7,649 nt of DNA from Syntrophaceae bacterium (GTDB lineage: Bacteria; Desulfobacterota; Syntrophia; Syntrophales; Fen-1087). The stretch covers positions 7,847-15,495 of the forward strand of contig PMNM01000178.1 of NCBI GenBank assembly GCA_003161855.1. Reading direction: 5' to 3'. The translations under genes and the position numbers were made by a program. Under the pieces are notes generated by a model. The model did no database searches. It was not told the origin of the DNA and worked only from the letters and a program-made list of their open reading frames with translations. Positions 1 to 6,043 of the stretch are shown piece by piece (positions within the stretch are counted from its first letter, which is position 1; the number at the start of each line of letters is the position of its first letter).

Positions 1-284
1 CGCCGGATGAACGGGTATCGGCGCTGAGTCTCAGCCGTTCCCTGAAGCTGGCCAAGGGGCTTTACGAGCAAGGGGAACGGGATGCGGTAAAGATGGTCGG
101 CGAAGTCAGAAAACATATCGAATCCCATCCCCATACAACCATTGATTACGTACAGATCTGTGACACCACAACCATGAAGGATGTGGTCCTTCTGGACAGG
201 GAATCCGTCTTGGCGATGGCGGTCCGGGTGGGTAAAACCAGGCTGATCGACAATTACGTCTTCGGTGAACCCCTGGAGATATAG
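1..284 (+). CDS. panC: Pantoate--beta-alanine ligase (pantothenate synthetase), C-terminal part
   Basis: This is the 3' end of a gene that begins before the window; the reading frame is open from base 3 to the TAG at 282-284, giving about 93 residues. The enzyme is cytoplasmic and joins pantoate to beta-alanine with ATP to give pantothenate. The visible segment starts inside the family's 'SxxxYLSPxER' region (PDERVSALSLSRSLK), runs through the C-terminal domain with the conserved IDYVQICD strand, and ends with the family signature AVRVGKTRLIDN just before the terminus. The nucleotide-binding N-terminal domain (HIGH-like motif) lies outside the window. The next gene, panD, makes the beta-alanine substrate, which supports the call. 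The first in-frame ATG in the window (93) is internal, not the start. Confidence 0.95.
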   Translation, partial: PDERVSALSLSRSLKLAKGLYEQGERDAVKMVGEVRKHIESHPHTTIDYVQICDTTTMKDVVLLDRESVLAMAVRVGKTRLIDNYVFGEPLEI

Positions 285-314
285 AGAAAGGTATACAAAG
301 GGACAAAGGAAAAA

Positions 315-329
315 GCAGGTCCGACCTGC
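315..329. repeat. Short perfect hairpin in the panC-panD gap
   Basis: GCAGGT (315-320) and ACCTGC (324-329) form a perfect 6-bp stem with a 3-base loop. Five A residues (310-314) sit directly before it, so on the minus strand the hairpin is followed by a T5 run and looks like a weak intrinsic terminator. On the plus strand no T run follows, so it should not end panC-panD transcription; it could affect mRNA stability or panD translation. The stem is short and may be chance. Confidence 0.4.
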
Positions 330-361
330 AAAATGACTGTCAGTAAGAGGAAGCGATCATC

Positions 362-718
362 ATGCAGAGATTTATGCTGAAATCAAAACTTCACCGGGCA
401 ACCGTCACAGATGCCGATCTTCATTATGAGGGCAGTGTTACCATTGATGAGAATCTGATGAAAGCAGCGGATCTCATGCCCTATGAGAAAGTGTCCATAT
501 ACAATGTGAGCAACGGGGAACGGTTTACAACCTATGCCATCAGGGGAAGACGCGGCTCTGGCGTGATCTGTCTGAACGGGGCAGCAGCGAGAAAAGCCTC
601 GAAAGATGATGTGATCATCATTGCCAGCTATGTCATCGTCGATGATGCGGACGCAAAAAACTGGTCCCCGAAGTGCGTGCTGCTCGATCAGAAGAATAAA
701 ATCAAGAAAATCGGCTGA
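362..718 (+). CDS. panD: Aspartate 1-decarboxylase (pyruvoyl-dependent)
   Basis: The 118-residue proenzyme decarboxylates L-aspartate to beta-alanine for pantothenate and coenzyme A synthesis in the cytoplasm. It matches the bacterial PanD family end to end and has a usual length. The self-cleavage site Gly24-Ser25 is present in HYEGSVTID; cleavage would leave an N-terminal pyruvoyl group from Ser25. Other known active-site residues are in place by family numbering: Lys9, His11, Arg54, Thr57 and Tyr58 (RFTTYAIRG), and the NGAAA segment near residue 72. The ATG is preceded by AAGAGGAAG at 345-353 with 8 bases of spacing. The gene lies 77 bp after panC, so the two are probably co-transcribed, and an intrinsic terminator follows at 791-823. 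Nothing appears broken. Confidence 0.98.
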   Translation: MQRFMLKSKLHRATVTDADLHYEGSVTIDENLMKAADLMPYEKVSIYNVSNGERFTTYAIRGRRGSGVICLNGAAARKASKDDVIIIASYVIVDDADAKNWSPKCVLLDQKNKIKKIG

Positions 719-773
719 TTCCGGGACCGCTTGCCAATGTTCTGATTGAATATTCCCGGGTCATGCCCGGAAT
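718..773. repeat. Three-arm inverted repeat after panD with two alternative pairings
   Basis: ATTCCGGG at 718-725 (starting on the last base of the panD stop codon) is the exact reverse complement of CCCGGAAT at 766-773. A second left arm, ATTCCCGGG at 752-760, can also pair with 766-773 with one bulged C, closing a short loop around TCATG. The right arm can therefore form a long-loop or a short-loop hairpin, but not both. No T run follows, so it is not itself a standard terminator; it may protect the 3' end of the mRNA or be a worn dispersed palindrome. Confidence 0.5.
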
Positions 774-790
774 AACAAATGAGCGCCATC

Positions 791-823
791 AGGGTAGGGT
801 ATCATCATGCCTTACCCTTTTTT
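791..823 (+). terminator. Intrinsic terminator of the panC-panD unit
   Basis: An 11-bp stem (791-801 with 808-818, including two G-U pairs) closes a 6-base loop, TCATCA, and runs directly into six T residues (818-823). This is a standard Rho-independent layout, located 73 bp after the panD stop and before an AT-rich promoter region. The T-poor opposite flank argues against strong action on the minus strand. Confidence 0.85.
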
Positions 824-876
824 ATTCATTGGAAACTTTAAAATTAATGCGGCATGAAGCTATTCTCAAATCATTA

Positions 877-905
877 TTGAATTATAGATAACTTTTTGCT
901 ATTAT
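877..905 (+). promoter_or_regulatory. Sigma-70-type extended -10 promoter for the DUF502-ahcY unit
   Basis: TTGAAT (877-882, 4 of 6 matches to the -35 consensus) is followed after exactly 17 bp by TATTAT (900-905, 5 of 6 matches to the -10 consensus). TGC at 897-899 directly before the -10 supplies the TGn extension. Transcription would start near 911-913, leaving a leader of under 40 bases. The surrounding 827-930 stretch is much richer in A and T than the genes on either side, and a terminator lies just upstream. No other gene is visible in the 719-948 gap. Confidence 0.65.
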
Positions 906-934
906 TTCAAATAGTTTCAAAATATTTCGATAGG
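905..934 (+). repeat. Three phased 10-bp repeats (TTTCRA-type) between the -10 box and the ribosome binding site
   Basis: TTTCAA at 905-910, TTTCAA at 915-920 and TTTCGA at 925-930 recur at an exact 10-bp spacing, each followed by an A/T-rich ATA-like tail. The array starts at the last base of the -10 box and runs into the AGGAGG. One helical turn per unit would place all copies on one face of the DNA, as expected of an operator; it may equally be a low-complexity leader. No regulator gene is next to it. Confidence 0.5.
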
Positions 935-937
935 AGG
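932..937 (+). promoter_or_regulatory. Ribosome binding site fixing a TTG start for the DUF502 gene
   Basis: AGGAGG lies 11 bases before TTG at 949 (9 bases if AGGAGGAG is counted). The next possible start, GTG at 961, would be 23 bases away, too far, and no ATG occurs near the expected N-terminus. TTG is therefore the best start. Confidence 0.75.
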
Positions 938-948
938 AGCATCCGGTT

Positions 949-1608
949 TTGAAATTAAATGTGAAACATATTTTGTTCACCGGTCTGGCCGTCATCATTC
1001 CGATCGGTTTGACTCTTTATATCCTCGTTTTTCTCATTGGCATGATGGACGGTTTATTGACCGTCATCCCCGCAAAGCTTCATCCGGATACATTACTCGG
1101 TTTTCACATCCCGGGACTGGGTATCATTGTGACACTGATTCTGATTTTGATATGCGGGCTCATGACCCAGAGCATCGTGGGTAACAAGATTGTCCAGTAC
1201 AGCGAAGGACTGCTGGATAAGATACCCGTCGTCAGGAGTATCCATCTGGCCATTAAAAAGATCGTGGACAGTATGTTCATGTACCGGAGCCGGAGTTTTC
1301 GGAAGGTTGTCCTGGTTGAATTTCCCCGCAGGGGGGCTTATACAATCGCATTTGTCACCGGAACTCCCAATGATGAAATTCAGTTAAAGACAGGGAAAAA
1401 GTGTTTGAGTGTCTATGTGCCCACGACGCCGAACCCTACTTCAGGTTATTTTATCATTTTTCCGGAAGAGGAACTGATTCAACTGGAGATGTCGGTTGAA
1501 GAAGCCTTTACACTGATCATTTCCGGTGGTATTGTCAATCCGCCGGAACCTTTAAAGAAAAAAACGGACTCCGCCCTGCCGCAGCCCTTTGATGGTAAAG
1601 GGTGTTGA
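949..1608 (+). CDS. DUF502 family membrane protein, function unknown
   Basis: This 219-residue protein has two predicted membrane helices (about 8-30 and 55-76) and a soluble C-terminal part. It carries the DUF502 family marks: a proline-rich first helix, HIPGLGI just before helix 2 (53-59), KIPVVRSIHLAIKK (91-104, the family's 'iPlv..iY...Kq' block), FRKVVLVEFPRRGAYTIAFVTG (117-138), PTTPNPTSG (158-166) and the SVEEAFTLIISGGIV block (182-196). The family is widespread in bacteria and its biochemical role is not established; a plant relative has been studied under the COV name, in vascular patterning. It starts with TTG. It lies 46 bp before ahcY on the same strand and probably shares its promoter, but nothing in it suggests methyl metabolism. 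The lysine-rich tail after residue 200 looks disordered. Confidence 0.92.
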   Translation: MKLNVKHILFTGLAVIIPIGLTLYILVFLIGMMDGLLTVIPAKLHPDTLLGFHIPGLGIIVTLILILICGLMTQSIVGNKIVQYSEGLLDKIPVVRSIHLAIKKIVDSMFMYRSRSFRKVVLVEFPRRGAYTIAFVTGTPNDEIQLKTGKKCLSVYVPTTPNPTSGYFIIFPEEELIQLEMSVEEAFTLIISGGIVNPPEPLKKKTDSALPQPFDGKGC

Positions 1609-1626
1609 CTACGGAAGGTACCAACG

Positions 1627-1677
1627 ATGAATTCAATAGGGAAGGTAAGAGGAAATGATGAAATTTTTAGAGATTGA
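1627..1677 (+). other. Possible 16-codon micro-ORF overlapping the ahcY start
   Basis: An ATG at 1627 opens a 16-codon frame ending in TGA at 1675-1677, across the ahcY start and in another frame. It has a GGAAGG (1613-1618) 8 bases upstream. The same 8-mer, GGAAGGTA, recurs at 1640-1647 in front of ahcY, so the ribosome binding site seems duplicated. It could couple translation of the two genes. It is also in frame with the DUF502 gene beyond its stop. The evidence is positional only and the peptide resembles nothing I know. Confidence 0.15.
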
Positions 1678-3082
1678 TAGAAACTTGAAGTATAAGATTG
1701 CGGATAGGTCGCTGGCGGATTGGGGTCGCAAGGAAATGGCCCTGTCGGAAAATGAAATGCCCGGTCTGATGGCCGTCCGGGAGAAATACGGCAAAAAGAA
1801 ACCCTTGAAGGGTCTCAAGATCATGGGCAGCCTGCATCTGACCATCCAGACAGCCATGCTCATCGAAACATTGAAAGCACTGGGTGCGGATCTGCGCTGG
1901 GCCTCCTGTAATATTTTTTCGACCCAGGATCATGCGGCGGCTGCGGTTGCGGCGGCCGGTTCTGCTGCTGTTTTTGCCTGGAAGGGAGAAACCCTTGAAG
2001 AGTACTGGTGGTGTACGGAACAGGCACTCACCTGGCCGGATGGTTCCGGACCGGATCTGATTGTAGATGACGGTGGTGACGCAACCTTCTTCGTGCATGA
2101 GGGAGTTAAAGTGGAAAAAAATCCCGTCCTGTTGAAGAAGGCCGTTGATCATAAAGAGATGCAGATGATCATGGAACGCTTGAAGCACAGTCTGAGGAAG
2201 AATCCGAACCACTGGCAGCACGTGGTGAAAAACATTCGTGGTGTTTCGGAAGAAACGACTACCGGGGTTCACAGGCTTTATCAGATGGCTAAAGCGGGTG
2301 AATTGCTCTTTCCGGCCATTAATGTCAACGATTCCGTGACCAAGTCCAAGTTTGACAATCTTTACGGCTGTCGCGAATCATTGGCGGATGGCATTAAGCG
2401 GGCCACGGATATCATGATTGCGGGAAAAGTGATCGTCGTCTGCGGATATGGAGATGTGGGGAAGGGGTCTGCTCAGTCCATGCGGGGCTTTGGGGCCCGG
2501 GTGATTATCACCGAAGTGGATCCCATTTGCGCCCTTCAGGCGGCCATGGAGGGTTACGAGGTCAGGACGCTGGAGGACGTGGTATCCGAAGCGGATATTT
2601 TCATCACCGCGACGGGTTGCTGTGATGTCATCACCGGCGGACATATGGAAAAAATGAAAAATGAAGCCATTGTCTGCAATATTGGTCATTTTGACAGTGA
2701 GATCGACATGCGCTATCTTGAAACCACGAAGGGGTGCAGGAGCGAGAATGTCAAACCGCAGGTGGATAAATGGACACTGAAATCGGGCCGTTCCATTGTT
2801 ATCCTGGCTGAGGGGAGATTGGTGAACCTCGGCTGTGCCACGGGACATCCCAGTTTCGTGATGAGCAACAGTTTTACCAACCAGTGCCTGGCACAGATCG
2901 AACTGGCTTCAAAGCAACTCAAACCCGGTGTCTACACCCTTCCCAAGAAACTCGATGAAGAAGTCGCCCGGCTGCACTTGAACCGCCTGGGTGCGAAGCT
3001 GACCAGATTGAAGAAAAAACAGACCGATTATCTGGGGATTTCTGTGGACGGGCCGTTTAAGCCAGATCATTACCGGTATTAG
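1655..3082 (+). CDS. ahcY: Adenosylhomocysteinase (S-adenosylhomocysteine hydrolase)
   Basis: The 475-residue cytoplasmic enzyme reversibly splits S-adenosylhomocysteine into homocysteine and adenosine with bound NAD, removing the product inhibitor of methyltransferases. Catalytic residues match the family by alignment in mind: His61 ([10 protein letters not shown]), Asp139 (VDDGGD), Glu200 (SEETTTG), Lys230 and Asp234 (TKSKFDN) and Cys239 (YGCRES). The NAD-binding GYGDVGKG is at 264-271, NIGHFD at 342-347, [14 protein letters not shown] at 397-410, and the C-terminal NAD-contacting tail KPDHYRY closes the protein. It is about 40 residues longer than the 432-residue human form because of an insert around 155-195, which is typical of long bacterial forms. 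ATG 1655 and ATG 1658 are both possible starts: GGAAGG (1640-1645) favours the first, AGAGG (1648-1652) the second. It follows the DUF502 gene by 46 bp. No SAH riboswitch fits in that gap. Confidence 0.98.
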   Translation: MMKFLEIDRNLKYKIADRSLADWGRKEMALSENEMPGLMAVREKYGKKKPLKGLKIMGSLHLTIQTAMLIETLKALGADLRWASCNIFSTQDHAAAAVAAAGSAAVFAWKGETLEEYWWCTEQALTWPDGSGPDLIVDDGGDATFFVHEGVKVEKNPVLLKKAVDHKEMQMIMERLKHSLRKNPNHWQHVVKNIRGVSEETTTGVHRLYQMAKAGELLFPAINVNDSVTKSKFDNLYGCRESLADGIKRATDIMIAGKVIVVCGYGDVGKGSAQSMRGFGARVIITEVDPICALQAAMEGYEVRTLEDVVSEADIFITATGCCDVITGGHMEKMKNEAIVCNIGHFDSEIDMRYLETTKGCRSENVKPQVDKWTLKSGRSIVILAEGRLVNLGCATGHPSFVMSNSFTNQCLAQIELASKQLKPGVYTLPKKLDEEVARLHLNRLGAKLTRLKKKQTDYLGISVDGPFKPDHYRY

Positions 3083-3092
3083 AATCGCCTTT

Positions 3093-4172
3093 TCATGTTT
3101 TGACTCTTCGATACATCAGCAAGGAAGCGATGCCGAACAGGATATTTGCCGTCCATGCGGCCAACAGAGGCGGCAGGGTTCCCGATCGGCCCAGGGACAT
3201 CGCAAAGGCGAAGACCAGCCAGTAAGAGAAGCCGATCACGATCCCGGCGCCAATGCTTTGGGTCACACCACCGCTTCTTTCCGACCGCAGGGAAAATGAA
3301 ACGCCAATGATCACCAGAATGATGCTGACCAGGGAAAAGGCGATCTTTCCGTGCATGTCGGCCCGATACCGTGTCGTATCGTAACCATCGGATTGAAGCT
3401 TTTTTATGTATTGTCTGAGTTCCAGATAGCCCATCTTATCCGCATCCTTCTGCGCAATCATAAAATCAGCCGGTTTTTCCGTCAGATTGATCACGGCCGT
3501 GGAAAGCTTTTCAAGGACAGGGAAGTCTCCAGCACGGAAATGTGTGATCAGGATATTGTGAAAAAGCCAATGGCCGTCTTTCCACTCGGCGCTCTCGGCA
3601 TCGAGACGCATGGTCAACTGAAATTCCTGATTCAGATAATTGATCGTGATTCCCTGGAGCAGGTTCTTATCCGGATGGAAAATCTTGAAGTTATAGATAC
3701 CCTGCCTGCCACGGTACCAGATCTGATTCTGCTTGAAACTTCCCAGCGCCTGCTGTTTTTGAACTTCCACTTTGAGAACATAGTCCGCCTTCTGGTTGGT
3801 GTAGGGGATGATGAATTCGCTAAATAAAAAGGCGATCACGCAGAGTACGCCGGCCAGAATAATCAGGGGCAGCGATGTCCGGTAAAGGCTGATTCCGTTG
3901 GCTTTCATCGCTACGATTTCACTGTTTTTGGACAGGACCCCAAAGGTGATCAGCGCCGCGAGCAGAACGGCAGCAGGCAGCGTCAGAGAAATGATCATGG
4001 GGATGTTGAAGAGAAAAAAGGACAACATCTGGGATAGCGTGGCGTTGTTACTCAGGAACATTTTGATTTTTTCAAAGAAATCGACGATTAGATAAAGGCA
4101 GACGAAGGAGATCACCATGAGAACGAACAGCTTTAAAAATTCCCTGGTGATATAACGATCCATAATCCTCAT
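3093..4172 (-). CDS. lptG: LPS export ABC transporter permease LptG
   Basis: This 359-residue inner-membrane protein pairs with LptF in the LptB2FG transporter that pulls lipopolysaccharide from the outer leaflet of the inner membrane and feeds it to LptC and the periplasmic bridge. The YjgP/YjgQ layout is complete: three N-terminal helices (about 13-33, 57-79, 100-122), a periplasmic beta-jellyroll domain (about 130-270) and three C-terminal helices (about 277-297, 304-326, 334-354). The cytoplasmic coupling segment SKNSEIVAMKANGISLYR (81-98) is the family's most conserved block. The frame is open for 80 codons further upstream, inside lptF, but that extension is not LptG-like. The start ATG at 4172 has GAGGAA upstream and begins MRIMDRYITREF, as expected; ATG 4163 is an alternative. 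It lies 5 bp after lptF and is last in the operon, ending convergently 10 bp from ahcY. Confidence 0.95.
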   Translation of the reverse strand: MRIMDRYITREFLKLFVLMVISFVCLYLIVDFFEKIKMFLSNNATLSQMLSFFLFNIPMIISLTLPAAVLLAALITFGVLSKNSEIVAMKANGISLYRTSLPLIILAGVLCVIAFLFSEFIIPYTNQKADYVLKVEVQKQQALGSFKQNQIWYRGRQGIYNFKIFHPDKNLLQGITINYLNQEFQLTMRLDAESAEWKDGHWLFHNILITHFRAGDFPVLEKLSTAVINLTEKPADFMIAQKDADKMGYLELRQYIKKLQSDGYDTTRYRADMHGKIAFSLVSIILVIIGVSFSLRSERSGGVTQSIGAGIVIGFSYWLVFAFAMSLGRSGTLPPLLAAWTANILFGIASLLMYRRVKT

Positions 4173-4177
4173 GGCGG

Positions 4178-5347
4178 CTATTCCTCGTGTTTTTGCATCC
4201 GTCGGGAAACAATGCCCCAGAAAAAATGAGGTCTCCAGGATGTCTCTTTTGCCGTCATCGAGAAAAGGATGACGCCTGCCAGGCCAAAAACGAGATTGGG
4301 CACCCACGTACCGATGAAGGGAGTGACCTGGCCTGTTTGCACGAGAGCTTCCCCGCCCAGTTGCAGCATGTAGTAAAGCACCACCAGCGCAAAAGCAATG
4401 GAGATGCTCCATGATTTGGCGGACCGCTGTGTCCGGATGCCGAGGGGTACACCGAGAAGACCCAGGATGAGGCAGGACATGGGCATGGAGAGCTTCTTGT
4501 TCAGTTCGATGGCCACTTCCCGCAGATGCTGTTTTTCCAGGCCGCTTTTCCCGAGCCTTTCCCGGAGTTCCAGAACAGTCATTTCACCGCTGGATTTCTC
4601 CTTGAGTTTTTTTTCGTCAAAAAGGGAAGATCCGATATCAAGATTGACGTCGTAGACGGCGAAATCCATTTTTCGATAGTTCTGAAGACCAGGGTCAACC
4701 GTATGGGTACTGCCGTTTTCCAGCCGTAGCGTAACCGTCAGTTCCCTGGGATCCGAGATGAGATAGGCCTTCTTCGCGATGATGGTGTTGGGTTCATCTG
4801 TCAGTCTCGTATCGGCAATCAAGACGCCTTCCATAAACGCTCCATCCAAAGGAATTTTTTCCGCGTAGATGAGCAGTCCTTTGAAATAATCGACGAACAC
4901 TTTCTCCCGGATACCGATGCTGGCCTTTTGCTTTGAGACATTATACAGATGAATCTTGGTGGCATAATTACTCTGGGGAACCAGGAAGAGAGTAATGATG
5001 CTGGTTGAGATAAAAGCGATCACGGCGGCGACGGCAATGGGCCGGGAAAGCTGGTAAAGGCTGATGCCCGATGCTTTCATCACGGTGATTTCGTTATCTC
5101 CGGAAAGACGGCCCAGCCCGATTAAAATGGCGACCAGCAGAGACATGGGAATCGTAAACATGAGGAAGGATGGCATCAACAGGACGATAAATTTCGAGAT
5201 ATCCAGGAAACCGACGCCCTTGTTGACCAGAAGGTCCATCAACTGGAGAATTCTACCCATGAGCAGGACGAAGGTCAGGATGAAGAGGACCATGACAAAG
5301 GGCAGCGAAATTTCTCGCAGGATGTAAAGATTGAGGATTCTTCTCAT
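4178..5347 (-). CDS. lptF: LPS export ABC transporter permease LptF
   Basis: The 389-residue partner of LptG in the LptB2FG lipopolysaccharide transporter of the inner membrane. It starts MRRILNLYILREISLPF, as LptF proteins do, with three helices (about 15-37, 53-80, 102-124), the conserved cytoplasmic coupling segment GDNEITVMKASGISLYQL (83-100), a periplasmic jellyroll (about 130-265), and three C-terminal helices (about 288-305, 312-332, 345-365). LNKKLSMPMSCLILGLLGVPLG (282-303) is the typical entry to helix 4. The ATG has AAGG nine bases upstream, in a 12-bp gap after the phosphatase gene. The lptF-lptG order is the usual one. The ATPase gene lptB and lptA/lptC are not in this window. 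The assignment of F versus G rests on gene order and N-terminal style. Confidence 0.94.
   Translation of the reverse strand: MRRILNLYILREISLPFVMVLFILTFVLLMGRILQLMDLLVNKGVGFLDISKFIVLLMPSFLMFTIPMSLLVAILIGLGRLSGDNEITVMKASGISLYQLSRPIAVAAVIAFISTSIITLFLVPQSNYATKIHLYNVSKQKASIGIREKVFVDYFKGLLIYAEKIPLDGAFMEGVLIADTRLTDEPNTIIAKKAYLISDPRELTVTLRLENGSTHTVDPGLQNYRKMDFAVYDVNLDIGSSLFDEKKLKEKSSGEMTVLELRERLGKSGLEKQHLREVAIELNKKLSMPMSCLILGLLGVPLGIRTQRSAKSWSISIAFALVVLYYMLQLGGEALVQTGQVTPFIGTWVPNLVFGLAGVILFSMTAKETSWRPHFFWGIVSRRMQKHEE
4181..4186 (-). promoter_or_regulatory. Ribosome binding site fixing the lptG start
   Basis: On the minus strand GAGGAA lies 8 bases before ATG 4172 and within the last codons of lptF. 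This supports the 359-residue LptG rather than the 439-residue open frame, and suggests translational coupling with lptF. Confidence 0.75.
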
Positions 5348-5359
5348 GTTACGAAACCT

Positions 5360-6040
5360 TCATTTTTTATCAAAGCGAAAGACATAAGAGAGCATCAAGC
5401 CCGTCAGATAGGTCAGTCCGCCCCCCCAGAGAACATCGGTGGCAAAATGCCCTCCCTGCGCCATTCTGCCGATGCCCATATAGGTACCATAGGACAGGCC
5501 TAACAGCAGGAAAAACCAGGCCCATTTTTTGGATGAATTTCTTAGAAAGAAAAAAGGTGAAAATAAAAAAAAGCCGACCGCCGCATGACCGGATGGAAAA
5601 GACTTGCCTTGTCCCGGCGTTCCCCGTTCCCAGACGGGCAGATATTTCTCTGATCCGCCGAAGTTTTGAACCTCGGCCGGCCGGGGTCTTCTCCAGTGGT
5701 CTTTAAAAACCGTATTGATGACCAGCCCCGGCCCTAAAACCATATAAATGACCAGAAACAAGCCGATTTTCCGGTAGGGGGCCATTTTACGGAATAGAAA
5801 GCCGAAAACGAAGACAACCAGGCCATACAGGGACAGGGTGAGAGGAGGAATGTTCCCGTATTGATAGAGATCAATCCAGGGATGAGCCGTTTTTCCCGGC
5901 CATCCCACCGATGGTGAATAGAAGAATTTTGCCAGTAAAAGGTCGGCGTTTGTTGCCGACAGGATCATGGTCAATGTCAGCAGGATGATCAGGGGAATCG
6001 AGAAATCCAGAAGAACCCTTTTTGTTTTGTGCATCGCCAT
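5360..6040 (-). CDS. PAP2-family membrane phosphatase, possibly acting on lipid A or an isoprenoid phosphate
   Basis: This 226-residue protein has about five to six membrane helices and all three phosphatase motifs of the PAP2 superfamily: Lys113-x6-Arg120-Pro121 (KDHWRRPRP), PSGH at 149-152 with the catalytic His152, and Arg192-x5-His198-x3-Asp202. In motif three the usual Ser before Arg is Gly191. These motifs sit at the periplasmic face in relatives. The FGG element between motifs one and two (127-129) recalls LpxF-like lipid A phosphatases; other possible roles are undecaprenyl diphosphate, phosphatidylglycerol phosphate or LpxE/LpxT-type activity. Its place between a GT83-like transferase (3 bp gap) and lptF (12 bp gap) favours LPS work. 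ATG 6040 is chosen by packing; ATG 6034 is also possible, and no strong ribosome binding site is visible. The coding strand has T8 and G7 runs. Confidence 0.88.
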   Translation of the reverse strand: MAMHKTKRVLLDFSIPLIILLTLTMILSATNADLLLAKFFYSPSVGWPGKTAHPWIDLYQYGNIPPLTLSLYGLVVFVFGFLFRKMAPYRKIGLFLVIYMVLGPGLVINTVFKDHWRRPRPAEVQNFGGSEKYLPVWERGTPGQGKSFPSGHAAVGFFLFSPFFFLRNSSKKWAWFFLLLGLSYGTYMGIGRMAQGGHFATDVLWGGGLTYLTGLMLSYVFRFDKK

Positions 6041-6043
6041 TTC

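Noticed and set aside
866..880. A TCAA-N7-TTGA inverted repeat over the -35 box as an FNR/CRP-like site
   Set aside because: The arms are only 4 bp, and the orientation and spacing do not match the FNR or CRP consensus; chance in an AT-rich stretch is likely.
1609..1654. An SAH riboswitch before ahcY
   Set aside because: The gap is only 46 bp and contains no suitable stems, and the leader before the DUF502 gene is also too short for the known element.
1667..2272. A 201-residue minus-strand frame opposite ahcY
   Set aside because: It is antisense to a fully conserved enzyme, resembles no known family, and is explained as a shadow of ahcY codon usage.
3071..3078. TACCGGTA palindrome at the end of ahcY as a bidirectional terminator
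   Set aside because: It is an 8-bp self-complementary word with no loop and no T run, and it encodes the conserved HYRY tail.
3351..3827. A 158-residue plus-strand frame opposite the lptG jellyroll region
   Set aside because: It is a shadow frame with no ribosome binding site or family features; LptG is intact on the other strand.
4173..4412. An 80-codon upstream extension of the lptG reading frame
   Set aside because: It lies inside lptF in another frame, has no membrane-protein character, and the family N-terminus (MRIMDRYITREF) with a ribosome binding site starts at 4172.
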